Source: Tetrahymena elliotti 4EA | Taxonomy: Eukaryota > Ciliophora > Oligohymenophorea > Hymenostomatida > Tetrahymenidae | Direction of reading: 5' to 3' | Assembly: GCA_000231825.2 (NCBI GenBank) | Contig: JH720298.1 | Span: forward strand, 1,919,111-1,963,626 | Length of the DNA: 44,516 nucleotides | Part shown: positions 23,857-34,859 of the stretch, in pieces | How positions within the stretch are numbered: position 1 is the first letter of the stretch | How the letters are laid out: each line of letters opens with the position of its first letter | The notes under the pieces: generated by a model | Told to the model about the DNA's origin: nothing | The model's input: the letters and a program-made list of their open reading frames with translations, nothing else | Database searches by the model: none | Made by a program: the position numbers and the translations under genes

Positions 23857-24932
23857 TCAATAGTAATCCATATCAACACCAAGACCACACATGGTAGTAT
23901 CACCAATGTATTACTTGATAGCAGGCTTGCTCCAACCACCGAAAGAGTATCTGCTCCTATAAATTTTAAAATAATTAATTTAATATTGAAATTATACTTA
24001 ACAGACTTTCTAATTAATAAAAAGAGTATAGTTAGTGATAGTAAATTTACATAACTAGGATTTTTTAACCAAAAAAAGATTTATGAGAAAATGAGGGGGA
24101 TTTGTCAATCATAAAAGACAATTTTAAAAATCGAGCAGCTAAGATTTTATCTTCAGAAACAAATCTTAACTTACAGGATTTTAATTATAATAAATAGCCA
24201 CAATTATTATCAATTTGACTAATAAAAAGGCAAAAAAACATCCCCCAAAACCTAAAAACTAAAAATAAATAAAAATATAAAGCAATTATTAGCTACTGTG
24301 GTAGAGCAAACTTAATTTTGTTTGCATAATTTTAATGCTTTAATAGAAGAAATTTATATATTTTCATAATAATTTTTTTACCAGTCACTAAAACTAGCAG
24401 AACCATCATAGTGAGCATACCAGATAGGAAGATTAGTGAAGTAGGGGCAGTTACCTGCAGCACCAAAGATAGTGGTCCATTAATATTGAGAACTGTAAAT
24501 ACCAACTAATTTACCTTGAGCCTTATAAGCAGCAACGATATCCTTCAAGAATTAGCAGTTAGTGTTAATGTTAGAGGTCCAGCCGCAACCACTTGAGGGG
24601 TTAGTTTCAACATCAATCCAGACAGTTCCAAATAAAGAACCATAAGCATTAATGGTGGCTTGAGCTTAAGAAGCAGCACTGACTTTACCAACACAAGGAA
24701 AGTGATAGATATCAGTAATGAGACCGACAGCTTTAGCGTTCTTAATAGTTTAAACGTTGCTAGTATCAACAGCACCGTAACTCATGTAACCTCTAGCAAT
24801 AACGAATGAGACTCCATTGTTCTTCAAACATTAGAAGTTGCTGAAGGGTTGAGAGATGTCAACACCGATAACAGCTTGAGCGCCTTGGAAAGAAATTAAG
24901 GCAAGCAAGACAACGAAAGTGATTTTAATCAT
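23857..24932 (-). CDS. Secreted GH25-type lysozyme, paralogue 3
   Basis: Exons complement of 24382-24932 and 23857-23956 encode 216 residues. The signal peptide spans residues 1-20 (ending GAQA), and mature VIGVDISQPFSNFQCLKN follows. Catalytic D-x-E is at 107-109 (WIDVET), then SGCGW, GIYSSQYQWTTIFG, LPIWYAHYD, and FGGWSKPAIKQYIGDTT ending G-V-D-M-D-Y-Y. The coding sequence is less AT-rich than paralogue 4 and uses more C-ending codons, which may reflect higher expression. Its intron (23957-24381, 425 nt) is about three times longer than in paralogues 1 and 2 although the splice position is identical. A block inside it is bounded by GGGGGAT and ATCCCCC. The 5' flank shares short blocks with paralogue 2. 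Confidence 0.95.
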
Positions 24933-26735
24933 TTGCTTTGATAATTGGACTATTATAATTAGTTTATTTTTAATAAATATAATTAATAATTCAAAAAGCG
25001 ATCTTTTTTCTAAAAGGATGATCATTCAATTGATGTAAATAAATTTGAATAAGAGTAAAGAAAGTTCAATATTAAGAAAATCTATCTGGGTAAATAATGT
25101 TCAATAGAATTGATAATTTCTCGCTTGCCTATTAAAACCCTAGTTGTTAATTATTTATAAGATTATTTTATTCATTTTTAAGTTACTAATTTATTATTAC
25201 TCGACCAATACAAAAATCTAATTTTTTATCATTAGATTACTCTCTCAATCAATCTTTTAAGATGAATTGATTTATTAAATTGTCATTCAAAAATAGGCTT
25301 TGAAATTATGTCAAATCTAAATAAATAATTAATGAACCTAATCAACACAGTCAAACCGTTGAGATAAAATCTATCCAAAAAATATGTGTATTTGGGTGTT
25401 TACAAATCTAGAAGAGTGAATGAGTGAATTTGTAAAATTTTTGAAGAAAATAAATAGACTGTAATTAAGATTTCTGATAGGAATAAAAGTGTAAAATAGC
25501 ACAATCTAATTCTAACAAAATTATAATCAATCAAATGGATGGCTAAAATCTATATAAAAGTCATTCCATTCAACAAAAGTGTTTATTTTTGCTAAAAATA
25601 TATTTAATTTCATTTATTTCTTATTTTTACTCAATAATAACCATGTCTTTAAATTTATTTTTAGGTTCCATACATCTTTTTTTAAAACAAGTTGGAGAAA
25701 TTCTTTTTCATTTAATTTATATTTTCAAACAAAATTTATTAAATTAACTTACATTCTAAAATCTGTGGGTGTCTTCGCATTTTATTGTTTTCAAGCATAA
25801 TTAGCTATTTTTAAACTTTATTTTAAATTTTCTTCCTTTCTTTGAATTCAATCTAAAATCATTTTATCTCATGAACATATTTCTTTCATCAAAGATACCA
25901 AAGAGCATTGAGAAAGAATAATTTTTAAAAGAAAAGTAGAATAATTCTAACAAAAAAAACTTGGTAAATGTGATGATACTTTTGACATTACAGATTTAAT
26001 AAAAAGTATATGGCTAAAAGTAAAATATTGTTTCATTTCGATAATAAACACAGATTAATCAATTGTTTTAGTGCGCAATATAAATCTAACTTTTAGCCAT
26101 GACAATATACAAAAAATTTAAACAAATCATAACAAAGGTAAAAAAGGAATAATTTAATTGACATTCTAATTATCAACACGTTTGGTGCATCTTACATGAA
26201 AATAAAATCAATTATTATAAGACAAGTACTAGATATATTTATCAAACAAATAAAATTAAAATCTAAATATAAAAACTGAAAATATAGTTTATTTTTAACT
26301 AAATAAAATGTAACAATTCCATTAAATACTACCATATTAGCTCTTGATACCAGCTTAAAGTTAAAAAATTAACTAAAATTCAATTGATTTTTAAAGATTT
26401 CCTTTTATATTTTAAATTTATTTTAACTTTGAAAACAAATGGAATAAGTTGCAATAAAAACCAAGCAAATAAAAAATAATAATCAAAACTATTTCAAATC
26501 AATTAGGCTTGAACTTTTTCGCAATGTTTATTTATTAATGCTTTTTAAAAAAATTTGAAATTATTAATTTGAATCAATGCCAAGATAGATTTTTTACTTT
26601 AAAATTTATTTTTAATGAAAAAGATTGATAATAATTGTTGTTGTGTTGAGAATAATTTTATTTATTAATTTTTTATAGTTTTATATAAAGAAAAACAAAA
26701 ATTTATTTTGTTTTGATTATAATATTTAATATTTT
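24933..26735. other. Intergenic between lysozymes 3 and 4
   Basis: 1.8 kb of AT-rich DNA without a supportable gene. A hydrophobic plus-strand frame at 25579-25800 is Phe/Leu/Asn-rich with no homology I recognise and is probably chance. The promoter of lysozyme 3 must lie just above 24932. Confidence 0.5.
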
Positions 26736-27664
26736 TCAATAATAATCCATGTCGACACCAACACCACAAAGAGTTGTAGTTCCTTTATACTACTTAATAG
26801 AAGGTTTAGTCCAACCACCAAAAGTATGTGTAGACCTTTATTTAATTAGATTGAATTGATTAGATTAAAATGAGAATTAAAATCAAGATGAAATATTTTA
26901 AAGAAAACTTTTTTCATTTTTTTTATTTGTTAAAAATTTATCTAAAAGGAAATATTTTGAAAATGTTCAATTTTCTATTGAATTTATTGTGAAGGTTTAT
27001 GTTGATAAATTTCATGTCTAAAATTGCTATTTTATGATAAATTTATGAGAAATATTTTATTTTTCAAGAAAATTTGTTTTTTATTGAGAAAAATATTTAA
27101 ATTTATTTTTTACCAATCATTGAAGTTAGCAACTCCATCATAATGGGCATACCAGATGGGAAGATTAGTGAAATGGGCACAATTATGAGCTGAACCAAAG
27201 ATGGTTGTCCATTAGTATTGAGAACTGTAAATACCAACTAACTTTCCATGAGATTAATAGGCCTTAACTAAATCAGACAAAAACTAACAATTTGTGTTAA
27301 TGTTTGAAGTCCAACCACAACCACCTGAGGGGTTAGTTTCAACATCAATCCATACAGTTCCATATAAAGAACCATAAGCGTTAATGGTGGCTTGAGCTTA
27401 AGAGGCAGCACTGACTTTACCTAGGCAAGGGAAGTGGTAGATATCAGTAGTGAGACCTACAGCTTTAGCATTCTTAATAGTTTAAACGTTATTAGTGTCA
27501 ACAGCACCATAGCTCATGTATCCTCTAGCAATAACAAATTTAATGCCTTAATTTTTTAAGCATTAAAAGTTATTGGAAGGTTGAGAAACATCAACTCCAA
27601 TAACAGCTAGTGTACTCTACAAACTTATTAAGACTAACAAGCAAATAATTAAATTCTTATTCAT
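26736..27664 (-). CDS. Secreted GH25-type lysozyme, paralogue 4
   Basis: Exons complement of 27114-27664 and 26736-26835 (intron 26836-27113, 278 nt) encode 216 residues. The signal peptide differs from paralogues 2 and 3 (start MNKNLIICLLVLIS, likely cleaved after L-A). The mature enzyme is close to paralogue 3: VIGVDVSQP, YMSYGAVDTNNVQTIKN, WIDVETNPSGGCGW, GIYSSQYQWTTIFG, LPIWYAHYD, FGGWTKPSIKQY and an ending G-V-G-V-D-M-D-Y-Y. All GH25 catalytic acidic residues and the Cys pattern are kept. The swapped signal peptide with a conserved mature domain suggests either fast drift or recombination at the 5' end. It is the 5'-most member of the cluster in transcription order. Confidence 0.94.
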
Positions 27665-29060
27665 TTTTTTAATTTTTAAATAGCTTAACTTTAAACCTTA
27701 GTTTAATTTATTCTAACTCACTTGAGCATTTAATTAGTTTTTGTTTACATGAAATGTGTCTTTTTTGCTTTCCTAATTAATCTTACAGAGTAAACTTTCA
27801 CAGATAAAAACTGTATTTTTAATAGGGAGGTTATTAGTCTTTTGTGGTTATATTATTATCATTGAATCAAAACACAAAATTAATTAATTCTTTTTTAATT
27901 ACTAGTTTTTAACTTACAATTAATACCCAAATTGTATATTTTATTTAAAATTCTTATAAGTTTTTAAAGCAATATTTTATTTCATCATAAAATATTATTA
28001 TTTTTAGATTTCAATCAATCTAACAAAATTAAAATTCTAAACCTACTATTGACTTCAGGATGCTTGAAAAACAAAAAATTTTCAAAAATTATTATTTTGA
28101 TTGATTGAACAAATAAAAAGTAGTCTTTTGTGGATATTTTATAATATCAAAAAAAATATTATATTCTTCTTAATAAAATTAAAATTTTATTTTGCTATTT
28201 CTGGTAAAATTTGTTTTATTTAATGTTTGCTAAATTATTGTTAAAGTGTAAATGGCAATACATAAAATCTAAATAAAAAAAATACTTGAATATACAAAAT
28301 CGGATCAATATTTTTAGAGAAGTTTGATAATTCAATTTCAAATTGATTGATTGAAAAACAAATTTGTAAAGTAAAAAACTCTTTAAAAAAATGTTTAATT
28401 GATGTGAAAAAAACAAGAAAATAGTAACTTGATAATTTAATACTTTTTTAATTATCTCATTCAAGTATAATGTACAATGCGGAACTAAAATCTTTAGTGT
28501 ATTTGATTATGATTTCTTTTATTTAATTAAAATAGTTAATTAATCTAATTTTGGCTATTTTCTTGAGAAAAACTTTTGAAAAGCTTTTATTTGATTTTAG
28601 AAAGGGTTTTCAATTTACTTTTCTACAAAAATCTAAAAATAAGTAAAACTCTTTATTTTTTGTAAGATTTAATGTATCTAAATTATCATTTTATGTTACA
28701 AAATGTAAATCTTTTACGAATTTAATGAAATGTTTTTTTAATATTAAATCTGAATACAATAATAATTCTGATGAGAATAAAAACTCAATTTTTATGCATA
28801 AAAATTCATTAAATAAGCTGTATTAACTATTTGTATGAAGCTCAAATTTAGTTTTAAAAAATTAGCTTACAATTAAGTGTTTGTGCAAATATTAATTAAA
28901 TAAATATTTATCTTTACAAATATAATTTTTGCTCTTTATTTATTGAATGATTTAAAGAAATTCTTTCATTAAAATGTTGTGCATCACACTTAGCTCTAAT
29001 TATTCTATTTGTGAATGGTTAATGTTTTAAATATTACTCAAAATAATTAATAAAAGAGCA
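27665..29060. other. Intergenic, 5' side of lysozyme 4
   Basis: AT-rich DNA with the flank of lysozyme 4 at its left end. The minus-strand Met frame at 28216-28464 is Phe/Ile/Leu/Lys-rich and not supportable as a gene. Confidence 0.5.
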
Positions 29061-29065
29061 TTTAT

Positions 29066-29190
29066 CTTACAGATCCAATATTATTTAAAATAAAACTATA
29101 ATTATACATCCTTATTACTCTCTATTTAACTTACAGATACAATATTATTTAAAATAAAAATATAATTATACTTCCCTATTACCCTTTGCC
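29066..29190 (+). repeat. Two-copy tandem repeat, 64-bp period
   Basis: Copy 1 begins at 29066 and copy 2 at 29130. Each starts CTTACAGAT, continues with ATATTATTTAAAATAAAA and TATAATTATAC, and ends with a C/T-rich CCTATTAC-like block. Differences are a few substitutions. No function is apparent. Confidence 0.8.
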
Positions 29191-29639
29191 TAATATTTCT
29201 AAAAAGCTTAATTATTTTCACTTGTGTATTGGGATTATAAGGTTTATTTGTATTTTATTTACATTATATAAAGTTTTCATTTTTTGAAAAGAGTTTCACA
29301 AGGTAATTTAATAAATTAATGGTTAATCAAATTCTTAATAAATTCAATGAAAAATTTCAATATTTGAAATCAAAAGAAACGTAATGAACCAAACTTCATA
29401 AAAAATACTATTTTTCATACTTTTTTAGTAAAATCTTTAACATGAAATATTTTTTATTTATTCTAAAAGAAATAAACCAAATTTAAGCAAAAATATAAAA
29501 AGTAATACAAAATTTGTTTTCTTTTAAAAAAATCCAATTAATAGTTTCAATTTTTCGCAATATCAATTATTTTTTCTTAATGATTTGAAGGTTTTCAGAC
29601 TTTTAATTGTTTAATGAATATTTTTTATGGGTTTTAATT

Positions 29640-30187
29640 AAAATGAGTCTTTTTTCCTTTTTTTTACTTTTTTTTAATTTTTGGAGTTCATTTAGATTAA
29701 TTTAGAAAATTCATATAAAATTAGAAAAAATTAATTATTTTCTTATTTCAAAAAAAAAAGAGCATAATACCCCCCTAATAATAAGAAAATATGTTTTTTG
29801 ATGTTGTTTGATTTTGGTTATGTTGGTTGTTTTTTATTTTTATTCTTCTTTTTGTTTTGCTTTTTAATTAATTTTAGTTGTTTTTAATTATTTGTTTATT
29901 AAGCTATGAGAGAATATAGTTTGTTTGTATTTTATCTATTTATTTTTTTTTTGTTTGCTTATTTCTTAATTTTGTTTATTTTTTATCTGTTTATTGTTTG
30001 TTTCTATGCTTTGTTTTTGCTTCTCTTAGTATTTTTTGTGCTTTTATTATCTATTTATTTATTTGTTTATTTTATCTGATTTTTATTTATTTATTTGATT
30101 ATTTTTTTTATTTCATTTTTTATTCAAATTTGAATTTTAAAACTGATATTCTCTCTTTCTTTTTATCTTTCTTTTTAATGATTGAAT
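29640..30187 (+). repeat. Strand-asymmetric T/G-rich low-complexity tract
   Basis: About 550 bp whose plus strand is overwhelmingly T with some G and few C, full of TTTATTTG/TTTGTTTA variants. It runs directly into the rRNA-like block at 30188. Translations are meaningless Phe/Leu/Tyr/Ile runs. Such a skew could be a 3' polypyrimidine or nucleosome-free region, or residue of an insertion; the sequence alone does not say. Confidence 0.7.
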
Positions 30188-30700
30188 AGTGACAACTCCA
30201 AAAAATAGTGATTTGCGGGCGTTTTAAGTGAGACGTGTGTATCTAAATGGAGAAAAGACCCCAGTGACTCCTCTTCTAGTTAACTACCTGCTATGAAGAA
30301 GGCGTAGAGAGTAGATTTGTTTCCAAATATACTTAGATACAGCCTTGTTTCACGAGCGAGACTTGCGAAAAGGCCTACCTCAGAACTTAGGATTATACAT
30401 TTTATTATTTTTCGTTCTTATAATAAAAGATAATCGTTAAGCCCTATTATTTTTAGGCGAAACTTTAGGCAATCTTTTGTAGGGACTGTATGAGGGTGGG
30501 ATTATTTGCTCTGTATACTTAAGGTTGGATTTCCATTCGATAAAAACTTAACGGCTTGATCCCTAGGAGAGAATATTATTGGCATTTAATATTTTTTTTG
30601 CCGGGAGTGCAAAGAACCTTAAGTTTCAGAGAAAATAATCCTTTACCGCCACTGTTAAAGATCCAAACTATCCATTTTAAGTCATTTTTACTAACGCACA
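30188..30700 (+). rRNA. Mitochondrial/bacterial-type SSU rRNA central fragment (probable nuclear copy)
   Basis: This block is far richer in G and C than its flanks and matches landmarks of 16S-type rRNA in the right order. GTGAGACGTGTGTATCT with GGAGAAAAGACC corresponds to the GTGAAATGCGTAGAGATCTGG region. AAGAAGGCG at about 30296 corresponds to the GCGAAGGCG motif. CTTAGATACAGCCTTGTTTC at 30332 corresponds to ATTAGATACCCTGGTAGTC. AAACTTAACGGCTTGA at 30544 corresponds to AAACTCAAAGGAATTGACGG. GCAAAGAACCTTAAG at 30609 corresponds to GCGAAGAACCTTACC. The next segment (AAGTTTCAGAG, then AATAATCC) resembles the stretch after it. Spacing between the first and third landmarks is 104 bp, about that of bacterial 16S from memory; an AT-rich insertion lies between the third and fourth. 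Near-invariant bases are changed, so this is more likely a decayed nuclear copy than a working rRNA. Ends are approximate. Confidence 0.5.
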
Positions 30701-32068
30701 CAAATTCCTTCTATTTTTATTTATTTTTTTTCGATTCTCAAAATTAAGAATCTTTTGATTAATTAATTATTATATTTTTTCCCCTTGTATTCACACTTAA
30801 AAATTCAAATTTTTCTTAATTAAAGCAAAACTTTCATATATTTCGGATAATCAATTAATTGTTAATTTTCCCCAGCTAAAGTATCTCAAAAATATCTTTC
30901 TCTTGATTTAATTAAATCCAATATTAGTTAAGCAATAATTAAATGAATGTCTTTCATTCATAATCAATAAAATATTCCATCTCTATATTTTTAGACAAAT
31001 CCATTAAACAAATTGTTTAAATTTTAAATACTTATTTGGTGAATAATTCAAATATTCATTTTTAATGTAAATAACTCATTTATTTATCTAAATTGATATT
31101 CTCTTTGAAAAGATCATAAATTAATACCTTTTCTACAAAACAAATAATATTTATTTTGCTTTTTTCATGTTACTAATCTTAAAAATTAAGCCTTGCTGAT
31201 CACTAGATTTTAAATGCATCATTTTCAGAAATTTCTTCTTTTTATATCATAAAAGAGTCTTTCTTAAAATGTTTTTGACTTTCAATAGAATTGATTACAA
31301 AAAATATTTATTTTATTTGTTTTTTATAAATTGTTATGTTTTTTGTTTAATATTTTTTTTATTTAATCAATGTAAATGAATAAAAACATTAATTTATGTA
31401 ATTTTTTGAGATGTATGAATAAATTTATCTCAAAATTAACTTATGAATTTAATACAATTTTTTGAGCTTAATTTTATGATTAAATTTAAATACCTATTAA
31501 GTTATAAATTAATGATCATTAAATTCGCAAAAAAATAAGCTTTTAATATCAACATATAAATCGAAGAACACTTATTGTTTTAGATCTCCAATATTAAAAT
31601 GCTTTGAATATCTCTTTAAATATATTATTGGAAATAAAAAAAATTTGGAACTATTTTTGGTTTTGAATGATATTCTTCTACTTTTTAATGCACTATTTAT
31701 ATCTATTAGCAGTCAAAAAACTAAATAATGTTTTAATCTTAGATACAAAAATGGGAAAAATTAAAAAAGTAACAAATGAATTTAAGTTAATAATATAACA
31801 TTAAAAATGTATTTTTGATTTATCTCTTTTACATATCTATCTATCTATATTGTTCATAATAAGATAAGCGATTTGTTTAATGATTTATGTGGATTTCAGA
31901 AAGATATTCAATAGTCAGCTTATTTTTATTTATTTATTAATAAATAAATAGATTTGATAATTTTGCAACTAGAATTATTTGAGAGTGATTAAAAACAAAT
32001 TTATTTATAAAGCATAGATAGATCTTTTTACTAGATATAAAATGATAATTAATAAGAATTAAATTTTA
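30701..32068. other. Intergenic, 3' side of the dehydratase gene
   Basis: AT-rich DNA with no supportable gene. A short inverted repeat (GATTCT / AGAATC, 8-nt loop) sits at about 30733-30752 just past the rRNA-like block. Runs of TATC and TTTATTTATT occur near 31840 and 31930. Confidence 0.5.
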
Positions 32069-32727
32069 TCATTCTTCAAGATATTTGTAAAGGACTAAAG
32101 CTTCTCCTTCTACTGCAATTTTGTCATTTTCATGGATTTTATGAAGACTTGTTTTAAGTTTAATGAATTTTTTCTTGTAGTTAACATCAATAACTTCCAT
32201 TCTTCCTTCAACCTAATTTTGACAATTAATATTTTTACATTAAAGTGAATATTTCTTTGTTAAATTTTTTAGTTACTTCTTCATTTAGGTAGACAGGAGC
32301 TGTGAATTTTAATGTTTAGTTGAGGTAAATTGCGTCATGAAGTGTTGAACCTAACATTTGACTAAAAATACCTCCTGAGAACATACCATGAGCAACTCTT
32401 TGTTTGAAGATACTTTTTTTACCTAATTTAAGTATTAAGAAGTCAGAAATTTTTCTAATCATCTAACTTACCTGCTTCTTCATCAGTATGAATAGGATTA
32501 TTGTCTCCTGATATTTCAGCATAAGTTTTAACTTGTTGCTCTGTATAACTTCTTCTAAGCAAAAAGTAGTCACCAACAACTATTTTAGTGTGCTTCTTTC
32601 CCTATCAAAGTAAAAAACATTTAATCTCCATTTATTAGAAAATAGCTTTTGTGGTTTTAAATTTTACTTGCAAGAGCTAAGAGCCATAGTAGAGATTTTT
32701 TGTGAAAAGAGATTTGAATCTGTTCAT
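32069..32727 (-). CDS. MaoC-like hot-dog dehydratase/hydratase, probably mitochondrial (HTD2/RPP14 type)
   Basis: Four exons (complement of 32668-32727, 32472-32601, 32277-32422 and 32069-32212) with three short GT-AG introns encode 159 residues. The first ~20 residues (MNRFKSLFTKNLYYG) are basic and hydroxylated, like a mitochondrial targeting peptide. The domain follows the MaoC/hydratase-2 pattern: GDYFLLRRSYTEQQVKTYAE, then the hydratase motif S-G-D-N-N-P-I-H at 51-58 with catalytic Asp53 and His58, RVAHGMFSGGIFSQMLG at about 72-88, LKFTAPVYLNEEV, and a final strand with VEGEALVLYKYLEE. Single-domain proteins of this size include mitochondrial 3-hydroxyacyl-ACP dehydratase of type II fatty acid synthesis and (R)-specific enoyl-CoA hydratase; the targeting-like N-terminus favours the former, but the sequence does not settle the substrate. 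It diverges from the FHA gene across about 600 bp, which may be a shared promoter. Confidence 0.88.
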
Positions 32728-33328
32728 TTATTTTTGAAGAGAATTAAAGAAATGATAGTAATATTAATTTTTTAATTAAATTATGATATAAATCAATCTT
32801 TATCAAAATGTATTTATTTGATGTTAATTAATATCAAATCATTCTGATATTATGCAATTTACTGATCTTTCACTCATCAAAATTCTTATTAAGATGTAAT
32901 CTCCATATTCTCTTTACATTTATTTCATTCTATTTTTTTTTCAATGATTTAATTACTTACTTTAATGATTTATAGATTATTTACTTAACTGCTTGGGTTG
33001 CTCTTTCTAGATTCAATCAGTATCAAATTTAAAATAAAATTCATTTTTAATAAACATATTTAAATAAGAAATCTATTACATCTACTTTAAAAGAAAAAGA
33101 TTCATTTATTTTAATAAGAAATCAAAAGGAAATGCAAAAATTATTCATAAAATAATGAATTTAATCTGTATAGGTAAATAAATAGATAGATAGACGCAAA
33201 GCAAGTGCTAATGATATTAAATTTTTTAAGATTTGATTCTTATTAAATTTGATATTTATATTTTTTACCAATATTGATTTTGTTAATCAATTAATCTAAA
33301 TAAATAATTATTAATATTTTGTTTTAAG

Positions 33329-34715
33329 ATGTCTTCTAGAAGTTCTAGTTCTTCTCTTGAAGTAGAAAGAAGACCTGTAGGTAGATAGCCATAAAAGCTA
33401 GTTGTCTAATAGACTTAGCCTTAAGAGGAAACTTAAGTTTAAAAAGAGTAAGAAATATAGAAAATTTAAAGCTAAGAGTAATAAGTTAGTTAAAATAGTT
33501 AGAATGAAAAGTAATAAATACTATAATAAGATGATAAAAATAAAAAGAAATAATCAAGGTCTTCAAGCAGATAGAGGGATGAAAAAAGAAGTGATAAATA
33601 TTAGAATAATGGACAGAAAAGAGAAAATAAAGAAAGAAAAGATAATCGCTCTAAAAAAAGTAGAAGTAGATCTCCTAATTACAGAAGTAGAAGGGAGGAT
33701 AATGATGATAGAAAATATAGAGATAATAAGGATAGCTATAGAGATAGAAAAAGAAGAGATGATGATTATAATGATAGTTATCGTAGAAATAAATATGATA
33801 AAGAATATGATGAAGATAAAGTGTATAAAAGCAGGGATGATAGAGATTATAAAGACAGAAGAAACTCACCTGATAAAAATAATAAAAAAAGCTATAGAAG
33901 TTATAGAGACGATAATAATAAGAGAAGTCGATCAAGAGATAGAGACAATAATAATAATTATGATAGAGATAGAAATAATAGAAATGATAAAAAATATAAT
34001 AGAAGAGATAATGATTCATATGAAGAAAAAAAATTGGATATCAGATAAAATGCTGATGATATGTATGGCAAGAAAAATGATAAAAAGGCTAATAAATCAG
34101 ATGAGGAAGAATAAAAGCCTGAAGAAAATACAGTTTTAGAAAAACCTTGCTGGACTCCTTCAGGAATTTTAGCTAAATATTAAAATAATGTTAAGTAAAA
34201 TTATTAGATTAAATTAATTTTATATAAAAACAATATCTTTTTATTTAAAAAGTGGTGTTACTCTCAAATTCACCAAGCCACTTGATGCAGAAAAACCTAG
34301 AGAAAGCTGGAGTCTTTATCCATTTAAGGGAGATGAAAAGTTTGGTAATTAGATTCTTAATTTATTAAAATAGTTCGATAAGCTTTTATTTTTAATAATA
34401 GATGTAATTAGACTCAAAGGAGATAGTGCTTTTTTAGTTGGTAAAGATCCTAGAGTTTGCTATATTTTGTGTGAAAACCCTTCAGTTAGCAGCTAGCATG
34501 CTGTTATATAATTCAGAGAGATTAAGTAAATGGATTATGGATTAGGCCAATATACATCTATTATTAGACCCTATATTATTGATTTAGAAAGCACTAATGG
34601 AACATTACTCAATAATGAAAAAATAGAACCTGCAAAATATATTCAACTCCTTCCTAAAGATGTCTTAAAATTCGGATTCTCTTAAAGGGAATATGTTTTA
34701 ATGAAAGAAAATTGA
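33329..34715 (+). CDS. SNIP1/Pml1-like FHA splicing factor with RS/RD-rich N-terminus
   Basis: Exons 33329-34194, 34253-34344 and 34402-34715 encode 423 residues. Residues 1-270 are Gln-rich, then a long Arg/Asp/Ser/Tyr region (RSRSP, SYRDRKRRDDD, RSRSRDRD), like RS domains of splicing factors. The SNIP1 signature follows: P-C-W-T-P-S-G near 273, GVTLKFTKP, SWSLYPFKGDE, then an FHA domain with GKDPR at 333-337, SSQHAVIQF at 349-357, YIIDLESTNGTLLNN at about 377-391, and KDVLKFGFSQREYVL at 405-419. These align nearly without gaps, as I recall them, with human SNIP1 and yeast Pml1. Pml1/SNIP1 is a subunit of the RES (retention and splicing) complex of the spliceosome, so a nuclear role in pre-mRNA splicing is expected. 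The phosphothreonine-binding residues of FHA (Gly/Arg-type, Ser, His, Asn-Gly) are kept, with Lys in the Arg position. An overlapping frame at 33402-34139 is only a shadow. Confidence 0.92.
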
Positions 34716-34859
34716 AAAAATTAAAATATTTATTAATCACTAATTTACTAATTTATTTCAAGAATAAGTTAAACATACACTATTCATTGATTTTTATTTT
34801 AGTTACATTTTTTGTACAAAATAAAGTTTTATCTTTTTAAATTATTTTAACACATCTGT

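Noticed and set aside
24545..24775. Leu/Ser-rich minus frame inside lysozyme 3
   Set aside because: It is out of frame with the GH25 protein encoded on the same strand.
29998..30189. Phe/Leu/Tyr-rich 'membrane protein' in the T-rich tract
   Set aside because: Low-complexity T-rich DNA gives such translations in any frame; there is no Met context, motif or stop pattern of a gene.
30188..30700. Telomerase RNA, SRP RNA or U3 snoRNA
   Set aside because: No template repeat, SRP Alu/S-domain motif or box C/D pattern was found, whereas several SSU rRNA landmarks occur in order. RNase P/MRP RNA was not fully excluded.
30556..30747. Short plus frame across the rRNA-like block
   Set aside because: The block aligns with rRNA landmarks, and the frame has no protein features.
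33402..34139. Ile/Lys/Met-rich frame overlapping the RS region, and the Tyr-rich minus frame at 33675-34019
   Set aside because: Both are other-frame shadows of the repetitive AGA/GAT codons of the SNIP1-like gene, whose own frame carries recognisable motifs.
32069..34715. Dehydratase and FHA genes as an operon-like unit
   Set aside because: They are divergent with separate starts; at most they share a promoter region.
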